This document shows, one piece after another, positions 19,306-29,483 of a DNA stretch of 64,000 bases (positions are counted from its first letter, which is position 1; every line of letters starts with the position of its first letter). The stretch spans positions 1 to 64,000 of the forward strand of contig JAGLBD010000006.1 in NCBI GenBank assembly GCA_018260425.1, in the 5' to 3' direction. Source of the stretch: Pseudogulbenkiania sp. Lineage in GTDB: Bacteria; Pseudomonadota; Gammaproteobacteria; Burkholderiales; Chromobacteriaceae. The notes under the pieces were generated by a model that was not told the DNA's origin, searched no databases, and was given only the letters and a program-made list of their open reading frames with translations. A program made the position numbers and the translations under genes.

Positions 19306-19334
19306 ATTCTATTACAGGGGCAGATGCCTGTCAA
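19306..19334 (-). promoter_or_regulatory. Sigma-70 promoter of rplM-rpsI
   Basis: A perfect TTGACA (19329-19334) and TAGAAT (19306-19311) with a 17-bp spacer on the minus strand, about 35 nt before the rplM start. One of the best promoters in the window. Confidence 0.9.
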
Positions 19335-19420
19335 ACCATTGTGCAATAACAGAAAACCGGCAATCGACGAGAGGGCGGTCGCAACGTAGGAAAACACCCC
19401 TGAAAAGGACGGGAAACAGC

Positions 19421-19451
19421 AAAAAAAAAGCGCAATCCACTGTGATCGCGC
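19421..19451 (-). terminator. Rho-independent terminator downstream of deoD
   Basis: An 8-bp stem with one G-U pair (gcgcaatc/gatcgcgc) and 6-nt loop is followed on the minus strand by nine T. It lies about 170 nt past the deoD stop, so the deo mRNA would have a long 3' tail. Confidence 0.8.
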
Positions 19452-19570
19452 CAAGTTCCACCTTCAAAGAAGGAGGATGGAGGAGACAACACCAAAACGC
19501 GCACTCACATGCAACGTCATGATGCAATTAAGATTATGTCCACCGACCATCCCTTTGGCAAGTATTATTT

Positions 19571-19609
19571 GGTGCAGCGCCGCATAAAAACGCCATTTTG
19601 CGCTGCACC
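19571..19609. repeat. Inverted repeat directly after deoD
   Basis: Perfect 10-bp arms GGTGCAGCGC and GCGCTGCACC enclose 19 nt, starting 9 bases after the deoD stop codon on the transcribed side. There is no T tail, so it is a stabilising or attenuating 3' hairpin rather than a standard terminator. Confidence 0.7.
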
Positions 19610-19618
19610 GCACAACAC

Positions 19619-20329
19619 TCAGACCTTGAGTGTGGTTTCCAGCGCGATTTGCATCATGTCATGGAAACTGGTCTGACGCTCTTCAGCCGAGGTCTGCTCA
19701 CCGGTCGGAATAATATCCGATACAGTTAGAATACCCATTGCGCGTGCGCCATACTCGGCGGCGACGCCATAAATACCCGCCAATTCCATTTCCACGGCCA
19801 GCACGTTCATGCGTGCCATAACATCCAGCATCTGCGGCTGCACCGAGTAGAACAGGTCGGCCGAGAAGACATTGCCTACCACAACCGGTTTGTTCAACTC
19901 GCAAGCGGCCTCAACGGTCTTGCTCAGTACCTCGTAGTCGGCCAGCGCCGCCCAGTCGTGGTCCATGAAGCGCATGCGGTTAACCTTGCTGTCGGTCGAC
20001 GCGCCCATGGCGATCACCACGTCGCGCAGCTTCAGGGTCGGCGACACTGCGCCGCACGAACCGATGCGGATAATGGTTTTGACGCCATATTCGCGGATCA
20101 ACTCGGTAGCGTAGATGCTGCAGGACGGAATGCCCATGCCGTGGGCCATGATCGAGACACGGCGGCCCTTGTAGGTACCGGTGTAACCGAACATATTACG
20201 CACCGAGGTCACCAGACGGGCGTCTTCCAGATAGGTTTCGGCGATAACCTGGGCACGCAGCGGATCTCCCGGCATCAAAACGACGTCGGCGAAATCACCA
20301 GGCTGGGCACTGATATGGGGTGTCGGCAT
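19619..20329 (-). CDS. deoD: Purine nucleoside phosphorylase DeoD
   Basis: Splits purine (deoxy)nucleosides to base and (deoxy)ribose-1-phosphate. The 236-aa product shows the bacterial hexameric PNP start [24 protein letters not shown], the RIGSCGAVS phosphate loop and VEMELAG. AAGGA precedes the ATG. Last gene of deoC-deoA-deoB-deoD. Confidence 0.96.
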   Translation of the reverse strand: MPTPHISAQPGDFADVVLMPGDPLRAQVIAETYLEDARLVTSVRNMFGYTGTYKGRRVSIMAHGMGIPSCSIYATELIREYGVKTIIRIGSCGAVSPTLKLRDVVIAMGASTDSKVNRMRFMDHDWAALADYEVLSKTVEAACELNKPVVVGNVFSADLFYSVQPQMLDVMARMNVLAVEMELAGIYGVAAEYGARAMGILTVSDIIPTGEQTSAEERQTSFHDMMQIALETTLKV

Positions 20330-20354
20330 AACTCAATATCCTTGTTGTTGCGTG

Positions 20355-21569
20355 TCAATCAATAAACGCGGTGCCGTAATCCATCGGGGACAATCCCAGA
20401 TGTCGGGCAACGGTCTGGCCGATGTCGGCAAACGTCGCGCGCCCGCCCAGCGACCCGGCCTTGACGCCGGGGCCGTAGCACAGCACGGGAATGTTTTCAC
20501 GGGTATGGTCCGAACCGGGCCAGGTCGGATCGCAACCATGGTCGGCGGAAAGGATCAGAATATCGCCCTCCTGCAACGCTGCCATGATCTCCGGCAAACG
20601 TGCATCAAAGGCTTCCAGCGCCCTGGCGTAGCCCGCTACATCGCGGCGATGGCCGTAACTTGAGTCGAAATCGACGAAGTTGGTCATCACGATACTGCGG
20701 TCGGGAGCCCGCGCCACTTCGGCCAGCGTGGCATCCCACAGCTCGTCCAGACCGGTCGCCTTGAGCTTGCGGGTGATGCCGACGTGGGCATAGATATCGG
20801 CAATCTTGCCGATCGATACCACCTCGCCACCGGCATCGGCCAGCTTCTTCAGTACGGTATCGGACGGCGGTTCGACCGCCAGATCCTTGCGGTTGCCGGT
20901 GCGGGCAAACTGGCCCTTGCCCGGCCCGACGAAGGGGCGGGCAATGACCCGGCCGATGTTGTACGGCTCAAGCGCTGCCCGGGTGATCTTGCATAGCTCG
21001 TAGAGCCGCTCGAGACCAAAAGTCTCTTCATGGCAGGCGATCTGGAATACCGAATCGGCCGAGGTATAGAAAATCGGCTTGCCGCTGGCCATATGCGCTT
21101 CACCAAGGCGATCAAGGATCTCGGTGCCGGAAGCATGGCAGTTGCCCAGATAGCCGGGCAAACCGGCTTCACGCACGATGCGCTCGAGCAGCTCGTCCGG
21201 AAAACTTGCGTCGTGATCAGAGAAATAGCCCCAGTCAAACAACACCGGCACACCGGCAATTTCCCAATGCCCCGACGGCGTGTCCTTGCCCGAGGACAGC
21301 TCGCTGGCATAGCCCCAGGCGCCTTCAGGCTCGACCCGCGCCATTCCCTCGGGAAACGTCCCTGTGGACAGCTCGGTGGCATGCAGCAGGCCCAAACGCG
21401 ACAAATTCGGTAATACCAACGGTCCGGCACGGCCGACATCGGCCGCGCCGCGGGCACAGCGCTCGGCAATGTGGCCAAAGGTATTGCTACCGATATCGCC
21501 GAAGCGGTCCGCGTCTGGCGCAGCCCCGATGCCCAGCGAGTCGAGAATCAGGATAATGGCACGTTTCAT
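20355..21569 (-). CDS. deoB: Phosphopentomutase DeoB
   Basis: Interconverts (deoxy)ribose-1- and 5-phosphate, linking nucleoside phosphorolysis to the DeoC aldolase. The 404-aa alkaline-phosphatase-superfamily enzyme has the metal-binding [11 protein letters not shown] at the start, [10 protein letters not shown] with the phosphorylatable threonine, and [18 protein letters not shown] near the end. Strong GGAGGAG ribosome binding site. Confidence 0.97.
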   Translation of the reverse strand: MKRAIILILDSLGIGAAPDADRFGDIGSNTFGHIAERCARGAADVGRAGPLVLPNLSRLGLLHATELSTGTFPEGMARVEPEGAWGYASELSSGKDTPSGHWEIAGVPVLFDWGYFSDHDASFPDELLERIVREAGLPGYLGNCHASGTEILDRLGEAHMASGKPIFYTSADSVFQIACHEETFGLERLYELCKITRAALEPYNIGRVIARPFVGPGKGQFARTGNRKDLAVEPPSDTVLKKLADAGGEVVSIGKIADIYAHVGITRKLKATGLDELWDATLAEVARAPDRSIVMTNFVDFDSSYGHRRDVAGYARALEAFDARLPEIMAALQEGDILILSADHGCDPTWPGSDHTRENIPVLCYGPGVKAGSLGGRATFADIGQTVARHLGLSPMDYGTAFID

Positions 21570-21598
21570 GATATGTCTCCTCCGACCGGTGTGGCCGC

Positions 21599-22930
21599 TC
21601 AGATGTCTTCGCGGCGGATAGTCCGGTACACCAGCGGGTCGACCGCCGGTGCACTGTCACCCAGCGAGATCGAAGCACGTACGCGACGGGCGGCTTCTTG
21701 CCAGGCGTCCTCGCTGGCCGCATGCACCACGCACAGCGGTGACTCGGCAGTGAGGGACTGACCCAATTCGACAAACCCGGACAGACCGACGCGGTAGTCC
21801 AGCACATCGGCCGATTGACGACGACCACCGCCCAGTGCGCACACCGCCATGCCAAGGCCACGGGTATCCATCTCGGTCACAAAACCGGCTCTGTCAGCAT
21901 AGACCGGACGGATGACCGGTGCGGCTTCCAGATGACGCTCCGGGGCGTCCATAAAGTCAGCCGGGCCACCCATCTCGGCCACCATGCGGCCAAACAACTC
22001 GGCGGCACGACCGGAATCAAGTCCGGCCTGCAACTTGGCACGGGCCTCGGCTTCGTTTTGTGCCAAACCACCGGCCAACAGCATTTCGGCACACAGGGCC
22101 AGGGTGATTTCGTGCAGGCGCGGAGCGCGGTAATCGCCACGCAGGTAGCGCACGGCCTCGAGCGTCTCGATCGAGTTGCCGGCCGTGGTCGCCAGCGGCT
22201 GGTTCATGTCGGTTACCAGCGCGCTCGTCGCCACACCGGCTCCATTGCCGACCTCGACGATACGGCGTGCCAGCGCAATGGACTTTTCCAGGGTCGGCAT
22301 AAAGGCGCCGGTACCGGTTTTGACGTCCATCACCAGCGAGTCGAGACCGGCCGCGAGCTTTTTGGACAGAATGGAGGCGGTAATCAGCGGAATCGACTCG
22401 ACGGTCGCCGTGATGTCGCGGGTGGCATAGAAACGACGGTCGGCCGGTGCCAGGTCATCGGTCTGGCCGATGATGGATACGCCGATTTCCTTGACCAGAC
22501 GACGGAACTCGTCGGGTGCCGGGAAGGGGTTGTAACCCGGAATGGCCGACAGCTTGTCCAGCGTACCACCGGTGTGACCCAGGCCCCGACCGGAAATCAT
22601 CGGGACGAAACCACCGCAGGCGGCCACCATCGGCCCGAGCATCAGCGATACGACATCGCCAACCCCGCCGGTGGAGTGTTTGTCGACCACCGGTCCCGGC
22701 AGGTCGAGGTCATCCCAACGCATGCGGCGACCGGAATCGCGCATCGCCAGCGTCAGGGTTACGTTTTCTTCCATGGACAAACCGTTGAAATATACGGCCA
22801 TGCCGAATGCGGCGATCTGGCTTTCGGCCACCGAGCCGTTCTTGATGCCATCGACAAACGACTGGATGTCTTCGGTCGACAAGGGCTGGTTGTCGCGCTT
22901 CTTGCTGATAAACTCTTGCGGCAGGAACAT
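21599..22930 (-). CDS. deoA: Thymidine phosphorylase DeoA
   Basis: Phosphorolysis of thymidine and deoxyuridine. The 443-aa protein has [10 protein letters not shown], the pyrimidine phosphorylase signature [15 protein letters not shown], and [11 protein letters not shown]. The start MFLPQEFI is supported by GGAGG 9 nt upstream. Second gene of the deo operon. Confidence 0.97.
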   Translation of the reverse strand: MFLPQEFISKKRDNQPLSTEDIQSFVDGIKNGSVAESQIAAFGMAVYFNGLSMEENVTLTLAMRDSGRRMRWDDLDLPGPVVDKHSTGGVGDVVSLMLGPMVAACGGFVPMISGRGLGHTGGTLDKLSAIPGYNPFPAPDEFRRLVKEIGVSIIGQTDDLAPADRRFYATRDITATVESIPLITASILSKKLAAGLDSLVMDVKTGTGAFMPTLEKSIALARRIVEVGNGAGVATSALVTDMNQPLATTAGNSIETLEAVRYLRGDYRAPRLHEITLALCAEMLLAGGLAQNEAEARAKLQAGLDSGRAAELFGRMVAEMGGPADFMDAPERHLEAAPVIRPVYADRAGFVTEMDTRGLGMAVCALGGGRRQSADVLDYRVGLSGFVELGQSLTAESPLCVVHAASEDAWQEAARRVRASISLGDSAPAVDPLVYRTIRREDI

Positions 22931-22999
22931 GCTCTGCCCTCCTTCTTGAAAAACAAAACGGACTTGCCGGCAAGGCAAGCCCGTCAGGATGAATACGGA

Positions 23000-23770
23000 T
23001 CAGTAGGCAGCAGCGCCGGACGGTGCTGCGCCGTGGCCAAGGGTTTCTTCCAGGCTGGCCAGCAGGCTGGAGGCGCCAAAGCGGAAATGCGCCGAAGTGA
23101 CCCATTCCGCGCCAAACATGCCATCTGCCAAAGCCAGATAGTCAGCCGCTTCGGCGGCACTGCGCACACCACCCGAGGCTTTGAAGCCGCAGTTGGCACC
23201 GCTGTCGCGAATGGCCTCTAGCATGGCACGAGCCGCTTCCAGCGTCGCATTGACCGGAACCTTGCCCGTGGAGGTCTTGATGAAGTCGGCACCGGCACGA
23301 ATCGAAATCAGGCTGGCCTCACGAATCAGCGCCGGGTCTTTCAACTCGCCGCTTTCGATAATCACCTTGAGGGTTTTTCCCTGGCAGGCTTCCTTGCAGG
23401 CACGCACCAGTTGCTCACCCAGAGCCGCATTACCGGCCATCAAGGCACGGTAGGGGAAGACCACGTCGACTTCATCGGCACCGTAGGCAATGGCGGCGCG
23501 CGTTTCAGCCACGGCGATATCGATATCCTCGCCCCCGGCAGGGAAGTTGGTCACGGTGGCTACCAACACCTCCGGCGAACCTTGCTCGGCAAGGGTTTTA
23601 CGGGCGATCGGCACGAAACGCGGATACACGCATACGGCCGCCACACGACCGGCCGGGCCGGCCGCTTTGCGACACAGGGCGGCAACTTTGCCTTCGGTGT
23701 CGTCATCGTTAAGAGTGGTCAGGTCCATCAGGGACAGAGCGCGGCTAGCCGCCAATTTAAAGTCAGACAT
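23000..23770 (-). CDS. deoC: Deoxyribose-phosphate aldolase DeoC
   Basis: Cleaves 2-deoxyribose-5-phosphate to acetaldehyde and glyceraldehyde-3-phosphate via a Schiff base. The 256-aa protein has [18 protein letters not shown], the Schiff-base lysine in [10 protein letters not shown] and FKASGGVR. First gene of the operon deoCABD, in the enterobacterial order. No deoR- or cytR-type regulator is adjacent. Confidence 0.96.
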   Translation of the reverse strand: MSDFKLAASRALSLMDLTTLNDDDTEGKVAALCRKAAGPAGRVAAVCVYPRFVPIARKTLAEQGSPEVLVATVTNFPAGGEDIDIAVAETRAAIAYGADEVDVVFPYRALMAGNAALGEQLVRACKEACQGKTLKVIIESGELKDPALIREASLISIRAGADFIKTSTGKVPVNATLEAARAMLEAIRDSGANCGFKASGGVRSAAEAADYLALADGMFGAEWVTSAHFRFGASSLLASLEETLGHGAAPSGAAAY

Positions 23771-23836
23771 CGTTTTGCTTTCCAGTCACGTTCGCCAGGC
23801 GACAACGAGAGGTAAAAAAGAAATTATGGTCATTAT

Positions 23837-23848
23837 CTTCACGTGAAG
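23837..23848. promoter_or_regulatory. Palindrome CTTCACGTGAAG upstream of deoC, possible operator
   Basis: A perfect 12-bp palindrome with a central CG lies 67 bp before the deoC start codon. Central-CG palindromes are typical of LacI-family operators (known of the family); the regulator here is not identified. Confidence 0.5.
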
Positions 23849-23881
23849 CAATCGTCCGGCATGGACCTGTGGCGCTATCCG

Positions 23882-26086
23882 TCACAGGCGGCGAGCTTCC
23901 TGCACCCCGGAGACTTCCATCACCCGGGCCAGTACACGGCTAATATCATTGACCTGCCGGACTTCCACCGTGAAACGCAAGCGGGTCCGCAGGTCGCGGC
24001 TCATGGTATTGACGCCGATTACATTGAGCTTTTCACGGGAAAAGACATCGGAAATATCGCGCAACATACCCGGGCGATCCTGGGCGGTGACTTCCAGATC
24101 GATCGGGAAAACACTGTTTTTCTGTTCGCCCCAGTCGGCGGCAATCAACCGTTCCGGCACTTCGGCGGACAGGCGTTTGAGCGTCAGGCAATTACTGCGG
24201 TGAATGGAAATGCCACGCCCGCGGGTCACGAAGCCCACCACCGTGTCCGGAGGCGCCGGCTTGCAGCACTTGGCCAGCACGGTCATCAGGTTATCCACAC
24301 CCTCGATGAGAATCCCGCCGGCATCATGCCCACCCTTGCTGGCACGCACCACATCTTCCGCCGTCACCTCCCTGACCGGTGACGGAGGGGCCAGACTTTC
24401 CAGCGCGGCGGCCACCGAGCGCAAGGTGAGTTCACCGTGCCCCAGCGCGCCATAGACTTCATCCAGCTTTTCATAGCCCAGCTTGTCGGCAAGCACCGAC
24501 AGGTTGGGTTGATGGTGGTGGTGCCGCGCCAGTTCTTTCTCGAACAACTGCCGTCCGGTTTCACGCACTACGTCCGCATTTTGCATACGGATGTACTGGC
24601 GAACCTTGGAGATGGCGCGATGACTCTTGACCCAGCCCTCGTGCAACCAGTTGACGCTCGGTCCACCTTCCTTGGCCGCCAGTATCTCGACCCGCTGGCC
24701 ATTCTCCAGCGGGGTGGACAAGGGCACGATTTGCCCTTCCACTTTGGCGCCCCGGCAACGATTGCCAAGATCGGTGTGAATGGCGTAGGCAAAATCGATC
24801 GGCGTCGCCCCTTGCGGCAGGGACAGCACCCGGCCGGCCGGGGTCAGCACATAGATGGTGTCGGAGAACAGCTCGGTCTTGAACGCCTCGGCCAAACCAC
24901 TGCGATCCGAGATTTCTTCGCGCCAGTCGAGCAGCTGCCTAAGCCAGGAAATCTTTTCTTCGTACTGGGCATCGCCCTTGCCGCCCTCCTTGTAACGCCA
25001 GTGCGCGGCAACACCGAACTCGGCATGTTCGTGCATTTCGTAGGTACGAATCTGCACTTCGATGCCACGATCCTCGGGACCGATGACCGCGGTGTGCAAA
25101 CTGCGGTAGTCGTTGGCCTTGGGATGGGAAATGTAGTCGTCGAATTCACCGGGAATCGGTTGCCACATGCTGTGGATCAGCCCCAGCACCGTGTAGCAAT
25201 CCTGCATGCGCTCGACCAACACGCGCACCGCACGAATATCGTACAGTTCGGCAAAATCCAGATTCTTTTTGCGCATTTTGCGCCAGATACTGTAGATATG
25301 CTTCGGTCGCCCGGCGACTTCGCCCTTGACGCCGGCGTCGCGCAAGGCGGCCCGCAGGTCTTCCAGCACCCGTTCGATGTAATCGATGCGTTCCAGACGC
25401 CGCTCGTCGAGCAGCTTGGCGATCTTCTTGTAATCATCCGGTTCCAGATGACGGAACCCCAGATCCTCCAGTTCCCATTTGATTTGCCAGACCCCGAGGC
25501 GATTGGCCAAGGGGGCAAACACATCCATGGTTTCCTGCGCAATCTGGCGGCGAATCGGCTCGGGGCACTCCGGCAGGTAATGCATGGTCTGGGTACGCCA
25601 TGCCAACTTGATCAACACCACCCGGATATCTTCGACCATCGCCAGCAACATCTTGCGCATGGTCTCGGCCTGGCGGGCACGTTCTTCAGGCGTATCCAGC
25701 CGGTCGATCCGGGCGACTTCCGTCAGGCGGCGCACCCGGTTCACGCCATCGACCAGCATGGCGACGGTCGCATTGAACTGTTTGGTCAGCCACTCCTGCC
25801 AGTCTTCCCGGAAGTCCGGGGTACGGAACAGCAAGGTGGCCACGATGGCATCGGGCAACAAATTCAGATCGGCAACAATCGCCGCCGACGAGACGGCGTG
25901 ACTGAACAGGTCCTCACCCGTCACCGGAACCGTCTTGCCCTGATACATCTCGCAGGCCGCATCGAAGGCGCGGATCAGCCGTTCGCTGTCCACAGCAGGC
26001 AAAGAGGCGGCAAGATGCTCCAGCCAGCGACGCGGGTCGGCGGCATCGGCAAGCGTATCGGCAACAGTTCGAACGACGGATACCAT
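23882..26086 (-). CDS. relA: GTP pyrophosphokinase RelA
   Basis: Ribosome-associated ppGpp synthetase of the stringent response (734 aa, E. coli RelA 744). The N-terminal HD region is degenerate: where SpoT/Rel have HDxxED this protein has FRTPDFREDW, so hydrolase activity should be absent. The synthetase domain is intact (KHIYSIWRKMRKK, ELYDIRAVRV, HPKANDYRSLHTAV, EVQIRTYEMH), followed by TGS (YVLTPAGRVLSLPQGATP) and a C-terminal ACT domain. It lies 15 nt after mutY and about 110 nt before deoC, all on the same strand. Confidence 0.94.
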   Translation of the reverse strand: MVSVVRTVADTLADAADPRRWLEHLAASLPAVDSERLIRAFDAACEMYQGKTVPVTGEDLFSHAVSSAAIVADLNLLPDAIVATLLFRTPDFREDWQEWLTKQFNATVAMLVDGVNRVRRLTEVARIDRLDTPEERARQAETMRKMLLAMVEDIRVVLIKLAWRTQTMHYLPECPEPIRRQIAQETMDVFAPLANRLGVWQIKWELEDLGFRHLEPDDYKKIAKLLDERRLERIDYIERVLEDLRAALRDAGVKGEVAGRPKHIYSIWRKMRKKNLDFAELYDIRAVRVLVERMQDCYTVLGLIHSMWQPIPGEFDDYISHPKANDYRSLHTAVIGPEDRGIEVQIRTYEMHEHAEFGVAAHWRYKEGGKGDAQYEEKISWLRQLLDWREEISDRSGLAEAFKTELFSDTIYVLTPAGRVLSLPQGATPIDFAYAIHTDLGNRCRGAKVEGQIVPLSTPLENGQRVEILAAKEGGPSVNWLHEGWVKSHRAISKVRQYIRMQNADVVRETGRQLFEKELARHHHHQPNLSVLADKLGYEKLDEVYGALGHGELTLRSVAAALESLAPPSPVREVTAEDVVRASKGGHDAGGILIEGVDNLMTVLAKCCKPAPPDTVVGFVTRGRGISIHRSNCLTLKRLSAEVPERLIAADWGEQKNSVFPIDLEVTAQDRPGMLRDISDVFSREKLNVIGVNTMSRDLRTRLRFTVEVRQVNDISRVLARVMEVSGVQEARRL

Positions 26087-26101
26087 AATTCAGTCAAGCA
26101 T

Positions 26102-27136
26102 TCAGTCAGGTTGGGCCAGCTGCAACAGCAGGCGTTTCACCGGCGCAGGCACGCCGGCATCCGGCGCCGCATTCAACGGCAGCCACACCCCGGACGGTTC
26201 AGTCGTCAGGGCGGAGAGCCTCACGGGAAGCGGCGTAATGATGAGTTTGTAATGAGAAAACACATGCTCGAAGTCATCCCAGGCCGGCAAGACATCGCCC
26301 TCGCCCTGCGCTTCAAGCCAGTTTTCCACGGCAAGACTCCCGTCAAATTCGGGCAAGGACAACAATCCGCCCCAAATACCGGTCGGCGGACGTCGCTGCA
26401 ACAGCACCTTGCCGTCGTACACGGCCAGCATCATCACGGTATGCCGCGTCGGAATCGTCTTTTTCGGACGGGGCGTCGGCAACTCCGCGACCCGGCCGGT
26501 CTGTGCCGCGACGCACGTAGTGACCATCGGACATATCGTACAGGCCGCCCGCGCACCACGGGTGCAGACCGTTGCGCCCAGATCCATCAGCCCCTGAGTG
26601 TAGGCGCCTATCTCCTGCTCAGGCAACAGCTGCTCGGCAAGCTGCCACAGGCGATTTTCAACCGTTTTCTCTCCGGGGAAGCCTGCAATGCCGAACACCC
26701 GGGCAAATACCCTTTTGACATTACCGTCGAGAATGGCTTCGCGCTGGCCAAAGGCAAAGGCGGCAATGGCAGCGGCCGTGGAGCGGCCGACACCGGGCAA
26801 GCGCTCGATGTCCTCACGGCGGGACGGAAATACCCCGGAGAACGCCTCCATGACCATGATGGCGGCCTTGTGCAGGTTACGGGCGCGCGTGTAGTAGCCA
26901 AGACCGCTCCAGTACTCGAGCACATCGTCGAGCGGCGCACAGGCCAGATGGTCGAGCGTCGGGAAACGTCCGAGAAAACGTTCGTAGTACCCCAGCACGG
27001 TACTGACCTGGGTTTGTTGCAGCATGATTTCGGACAACCAGACCCGATACGGGTCGCTGACCTGCCATGGCAAGCCATGCCGGCCATGGTCCTTCTGCCA
27101 GGCAATCAAGCGGTCGGCAAAGGTGTGTTGTTCCAC
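26102..27136 (-). CDS. mutY: A/G-specific adenine glycosylase MutY
   Basis: Removes adenine opposite 8-oxoguanine. The 344-aa protein has WLSEIMLQQTQV with the catalytic Glu, the helix-hairpin-helix LPGVGRSTAAAI, the catalytic Asp in LDGNVKRV, the [4Fe-4S] motif C-x6-C-x2-C-x5-C and a C-terminal NUDIX-like domain. The GTG start (VEQHTFADRLIAWQ) is preferred; an upstream TTG adds 21 residues with no family similarity. Upstream of relA on the same strand. Confidence 0.93.
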   Translation of the reverse strand: MEQHTFADRLIAWQKDHGRHGLPWQVSDPYRVWLSEIMLQQTQVSTVLGYYERFLGRFPTLDHLACAPLDDVLEYWSGLGYYTRARNLHKAAIMVMEAFSGVFPSRREDIERLPGVGRSTAAAIAAFAFGQREAILDGNVKRVFARVFGIAGFPGEKTVENRLWQLAEQLLPEQEIGAYTQGLMDLGATVCTRGARAACTICPMVTTCVAAQTGRVAELPTPRPKKTIPTRHTVMMLAVYDGKVLLQRRPPTGIWGGLLSLPEFDGSLAVENWLEAQGEGDVLPAWDDFEHVFSHYKLIITPLPVRLSALTTEPSGVWLPLNAAPDAGVPAPVKRLLLQLAQPD

Positions 27137-27252
27137 AAATCTACCCTGCCAGAATGGAATCGAACCAAAGATAGTACCCGAAAGGGGTGGACTGACCAAG
27201 AAGTCCGATCAAAAATCCGCTAAAATGGCACATTGCTTTCAAAGGATTCAGC

Positions 27253-29400
27253 ATGGCCACATTCCGTGCCCGCCAACGCGCCAGTCAGCGCCGTGACGTC
27301 ACCCAGCCGCGCCGCCCGTTCGGCGCCAATCGCGAAGCCCCGGCAACCGACGGTTCCGCTTCGGCAGACCCTGCCGGAACTCCGCCCGCCAAACGGCCTC
27401 GCCCGGCGGACGGTCAACCACGGCCCCAAGGGAAAAAACCTTTCCCGTCGGCACGTCAGCCCGAAGGCCGTGCAGAACCCGGCAAGAAGCCCTATGGCGA
27501 TCGGCCGCCTCGCGATGACCGCCGCGGCCCCAAGCCTTTTGCCAAGCGCGACGACACCAAGGGCGAAGAGCGCCAACCATTCAATCGCCGTCCGGACAAC
27601 ACGGCGGAGAATGGCCGCGCACCGTATTCGCGTGACCGTGCCCCGCAAGATCGCCGCGAACCGAAACCGTTCCTGAGCCGTCGTCCCGACGAGGCAGGTC
27701 AAAACGATCGCGCACCGCAAGAGCGCCGCGAGCCGAAACCGTTTATGAGCCGCCGTTCCGACGAGGCAGGCCAAAGCGACCGTGCTCCGTCCTATTCCCG
27801 CGACCGCGCACCGCAAGAGCGCCGTGAACCGAAACCGTTCCTGAGCCGCCGTCCGGACGAGGCAGGCCAGGCTGACAGTGCACCGCAAGAGCGTCGCGAA
27901 CCGAAGCCGTTCATCAGCCGCCGCAGCGAAGATGCCGCTGAACCGCGCTCCTATTCCCGCGACCGTTCGCCGCAGGATCGTCGCGACTCGAAACCGTCGG
28001 CACGTCGTCACGATGCCGGTGATGATCAGGCCCTGTCCTATTCGCGTCGCAATAGCCCGCCGCGCAAGGACGATGCTCCGCAAGAACACCGTCCGGCGTT
28101 TCTGGACCGGACGCCCGAGGATATGCCGGCCAAGCCCAAAAAACCGCTGATTTCCCGCCGTAGCGATGCACCGGCGGCTCCGCGCGAAGAAGCTCCGCCG
28201 CCGGCCAAGCCGGAATCCCGTGAACGCGCACCACGCGCCGCCGCCAGCGCACTGGGCTTTTTCGCTCCGTGCCCGCGTGGTCTGGAAGCGGTACTGGGCA
28301 AGGAACTGGAACAGCTGGGCGCGGAAGACATTGTCGCGGCCGATGGCGGCATCGGCTTCAGCGGTGATCTCGACTTGATGATGCGTGCCAACCTGCACAG
28401 CCGCACCGCCAGCCGCATTCTGGTCAAGATGGCCAGCGGCCCTTACGAAAACGAACGCGAGATCAATGCCCTGGCCATGCAGGTCAACTGGCCGGCATGG
28501 TTCTCGGTCGAACGCACCATCAAGGTCAAGACCGATGCGATCGGCACCCGCATCAAGAGCCTCGATTATGTGTCGCTGACCATCAAGGATGCGGTATGCG
28601 ACCGTTTCCGTCAGGCCATGCAGGGTCGCCCGAGCGTGGATACCCGCGCTCCGGATATCCGTATCCACGCCTTCCTCACCCGCGACACCGCCACCATTTA
28701 CCTGGACACCAGCGGTGAAGCCCTGTTCAAGCGCGGCTGGCGCGGCGAAACCGGTGAAGCACCGCTGCGAGAAAACCTGGCGGCCGGTATTTTGCTGCTG
28801 TCCGGTTACGATGGCAGCCAAGCCCTGCTCGACCCGATGTGCGGTAGCGGCACCTTCCTGGTGGAAGCGGCCGATATTGCCTTGAACCGCGCACCGGGAC
28901 GTTTGCGCCGCTTTGCTTTCGAGAAATTCCTCAGCGCCGATCTCCCGCGCTGGGAGGAACTCAAAAAGCAGGCCATTGCCAACGAGTTGCCGGCCACTAC
29001 CCTGAACATCCATGGCAGCGACATCAGCTCGCGCATGATCAGCATCGCCTCGCAAACCCTGTCGGACACGGGCTTGTCCGGGGTGGTCGATCTGCGCTGC
29101 GCCGATCTGTTCGAGGTGATGCCTCCGGCCGCAGAAGGTCTGATCGTGACCAACCCGCCCTATGGCGTACGTCTGGATGAACAGGACTCGCTGGCCGAGC
29201 TCTATCCGCGCCTCGGAGACTGGCTCAAGCAGCACTACGCCGGCTGGACGGCGCAGTTCTTCACCGGTGACCTGCGGCTTGCCAAGCTGATCCGCCTGAC
29301 CACGCAACGACGCGTGCCGCTCTACAACGGCTCGCTGGATTGCCGTCTGTTCGAGATCGGCGTCACGGCAGGCAGTCTGCGCAAGGACAGCGACGAGTAA
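27253..29400 (+). CDS. THUMP-domain RNA methyltransferase (RlmL-like) with a 330-residue arginine-rich repeat extension
   Basis: The C-terminal 380 residues are an RlmL-type methyltransferase expected to make N2-methylguanosine in 23S rRNA: start ALGFFAPCPRGLEAVLGKEL, a THUMP region, DPMCGSGTFLVEAADIA (SAM binding) and the catalytic NPPYG. Residues 1-332 are low-complexity, rich in Arg, Pro, Asp, Glu, Lys and Ser, with at least four near-copies of PQERREPKPFLSRRPDEAGQ. The extension is presumably disordered and RNA-binding (inference). E. coli RlmKL has a second methyltransferase at its C-terminus, absent here. The opposite strand is open across the whole gene, an effect of codon composition. 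Confidence 0.85.
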   Translation: MATFRARQRASQRRDVTQPRRPFGANREAPATDGSASADPAGTPPAKRPRPADGQPRPQGKKPFPSARQPEGRAEPGKKPYGDRPPRDDRRGPKPFAKRDDTKGEERQPFNRRPDNTAENGRAPYSRDRAPQDRREPKPFLSRRPDEAGQNDRAPQERREPKPFMSRRSDEAGQSDRAPSYSRDRAPQERREPKPFLSRRPDEAGQADSAPQERREPKPFISRRSEDAAEPRSYSRDRSPQDRRDSKPSARRHDAGDDQALSYSRRNSPPRKDDAPQEHRPAFLDRTPEDMPAKPKKPLISRRSDAPAAPREEAPPPAKPESRERAPRAAASALGFFAPCPRGLEAVLGKELEQLGAEDIVAADGGIGFSGDLDLMMRANLHSRTASRILVKMASGPYENEREINALAMQVNWPAWFSVERTIKVKTDAIGTRIKSLDYVSLTIKDAVCDRFRQAMQGRPSVDTRAPDIRIHAFLTRDTATIYLDTSGEALFKRGWRGETGEAPLRENLAAGILLLSGYDGSQALLDPMCGSGTFLVEAADIALNRAPGRLRRFAFEKFLSADLPRWEELKKQAIANELPATTLNIHGSDISSRMISIASQTLSDTGLSGVVDLRCADLFEVMPPAAEGLIVTNPPYGVRLDEQDSLAELYPRLGDWLKQHYAGWTAQFFTGDLRLAKLIRLTTQRRVPLYNGSLDCRLFEIGVTAGSLRKDSDE
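27643..27942 (+). repeat. In-frame tandem repeats coding for RREPKPF-SRR units
   Basis: Four units begin at residues 131, 155, 187 and 211 of the RNA methyltransferase, spaced 24, 32 and 24 codons, with a fifth degraded unit at 240. The spacer YSRDRA recurs. Unit differences are mostly single residues (L/M/I and P/S), so the array looks recently or continually duplicated. Confidence 0.85.
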
Positions 29401-29483
29401 CACAGGGACTGCACCACCGCGGGGTCGGCATGGCATAATGTCGCCCCCGCGGATCCCACCTCCGCATTCTTTGTCGTCGCCTC

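Noticed and set aside
19272-19454. N-terminal extension of rplM by 61 codons
   Set aside because: It would run through a near-perfect promoter; L13 is 142 aa in other bacteria and starts at the chosen ATG.
24437-27223. A 928-codon open frame on the plus strand across relA and mutY
   Set aside because: It is fully antisense to two well-identified genes, and its translation has no family features. Long antisense frames arise from GC-rich codon bias.
27643-27942. Repeats considered as a CRISPR array
   Set aside because: Spacing is in whole codons, copies lie inside an open frame and differ at single residues, and no spacers or cas genes exist.
27220-29436. A 738-codon minus-strand frame opposite the repeat-bearing RNA methyltransferase
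   Set aside because: Mirror effect of the repeat and codon composition; the plus-strand product has clear THUMP and NPPYG motifs, the minus product has none.
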